Shown: positions 41,308 to 41,411 of the stretch, one piece after another
How positions within the stretch are numbered: position 1 is the first letter of the stretch
Layout: the number at the start of each line of letters is the position of its first letter
Assembly: GCA_027314765.1 (NCBI GenBank)
Contig: DAHVAF010000260.1
Coordinates: forward strand, 1 to 41,411
DNA from: Clostridia bacterium
Lineage (GTDB): Bacteria; Bacillota; Sulfobacillia; RBS10-35; JAJYVM01
DNA: 41,411 nucleotides
Reading direction: 5' to 3'
The notes under the pieces: model-generated
What the model saw: the letters and a program-made list of their open reading frames with translations, nothing else
Databases searched by the model: none
Told to the model about the DNA's origin: nothing
Program-made: the position numbers and the translations under genes

Positions 41308-41411
41308 GTGTCGACCTCGACTCCGGTCATCGAGTGTATCGAGGCCCTGAAGGTCTTCGACAACTGCGCCGACGTCGTCAAGATCTCCGGCGAGTGCGAC
41401 CCCCTGCCTGC
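41308..41411 (+). CDS. Unrecognised protein, 5' part only
   Basis: An open frame runs from GTG 41308 to the window edge and beyond. GGGAGG at 41293–41298 gives nine bases of spacing to this GTG; the in-frame ATG 41299 directly abuts the site and is unlikely. The visible residues read MSTSTPVIECIEALKVFDNC and continue ADVVKISGECDPLP. The Cys-containing VFDNC stretch is distinctive, but I cannot assign a family from about 35 residues. Confidence 0.55.
   Translation, partial: MSTSTPVIECIEALKVFDNCADVVKISGECDPLP

Noticed and set aside
1..41411. tRNA or rRNA genes
   Set aside because: I saw no cloverleaf with TTCGA-type T-loops and no rRNA core motifs on either strand.

Overview
The window is about 41 kb of very GC-rich DNA from what looks like a deep-branching, motile and probably spore-forming high-GC member of the Bacillota (Firmicutes). 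The evidence is the gene order topA–xerC–hslV–hslU followed by a long flgB-to-sigma flagellar operon, frequent strong GGAGG ribosome binding sites, many GTG and TTG starts, stop/start overlaps of the ATGA, GTGA and TTGA type, a c-di-GMP-I riboswitch ahead of flgB, and an SpsI/SpsJ-like sugar-nucleotide pair of the kind used for spore coats. I cannot name the genus.

Region 1 (1–4680) holds the edge of a direct repeat, a decayed 2,4-dienoyl-CoA reductase gene (internal deletion plus frame change), a FabH-type ketosynthase, and a two-gene unit with its own promoter: an HMG-CoA reductase translationally coupled to a diiron R2/ferritin-like oxidase. A strong terminator follows at 4642–4677. Region 2 (4680–12724) is the housekeeping block topA, xerC, hslV, hslU, interrupted by an antisense family III CoA-transferase. 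trmFO and codY, which many Firmicutes carry in this array, are absent. A broken IS1634/IS4-like transposase lies where codY would be expected.

Region 3 (13385–34711) is one compact flagellar operon. It starts with a c-di-GMP-I riboswitch whose P1 helix, antiterminator and terminator are visible and imply that c-di-GMP turns the operon off. It then runs flgB, flgC, fliE, fliF, fliG, fliH, fliI, fliJ, fliK, flgD, a flagellar-operon protein, flgE, fliL, fliM, fliN, fliO, fliP, fliQ, fliR, flhB, flhA, flhF, flhG, the flagellar sigma factor and a small unrecognised protein. These genes build the basal body, export gate and ATPase, switch and hook. The only long interruption is an array of about 22 units of 11–12 bp between fliR and flhB. 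No chemotaxis genes lie inside the operon.

Region 4 (34800–41411) contains a TrmB-type regulator coupled to a family III CoA-transferase and an HMG-CoA-lyase-like enzyme (a probable small catabolic operon that activates a hydroxy-acid and cleaves it), a secreted CAP/SCP-domain protein, an SpsI-like nucleotidyltransferase coupled to a dTDP-glucose-4,6-dehydratase-like enzyme, and the beginning of an unrecognised gene cut by the window edge. The best targets for follow-up are the riboswitch and its deduced switching structure, the GGA-rich intra-operon repeat array, and the FabH/HMG-CoA reductase/R2-like oxidase cluster.
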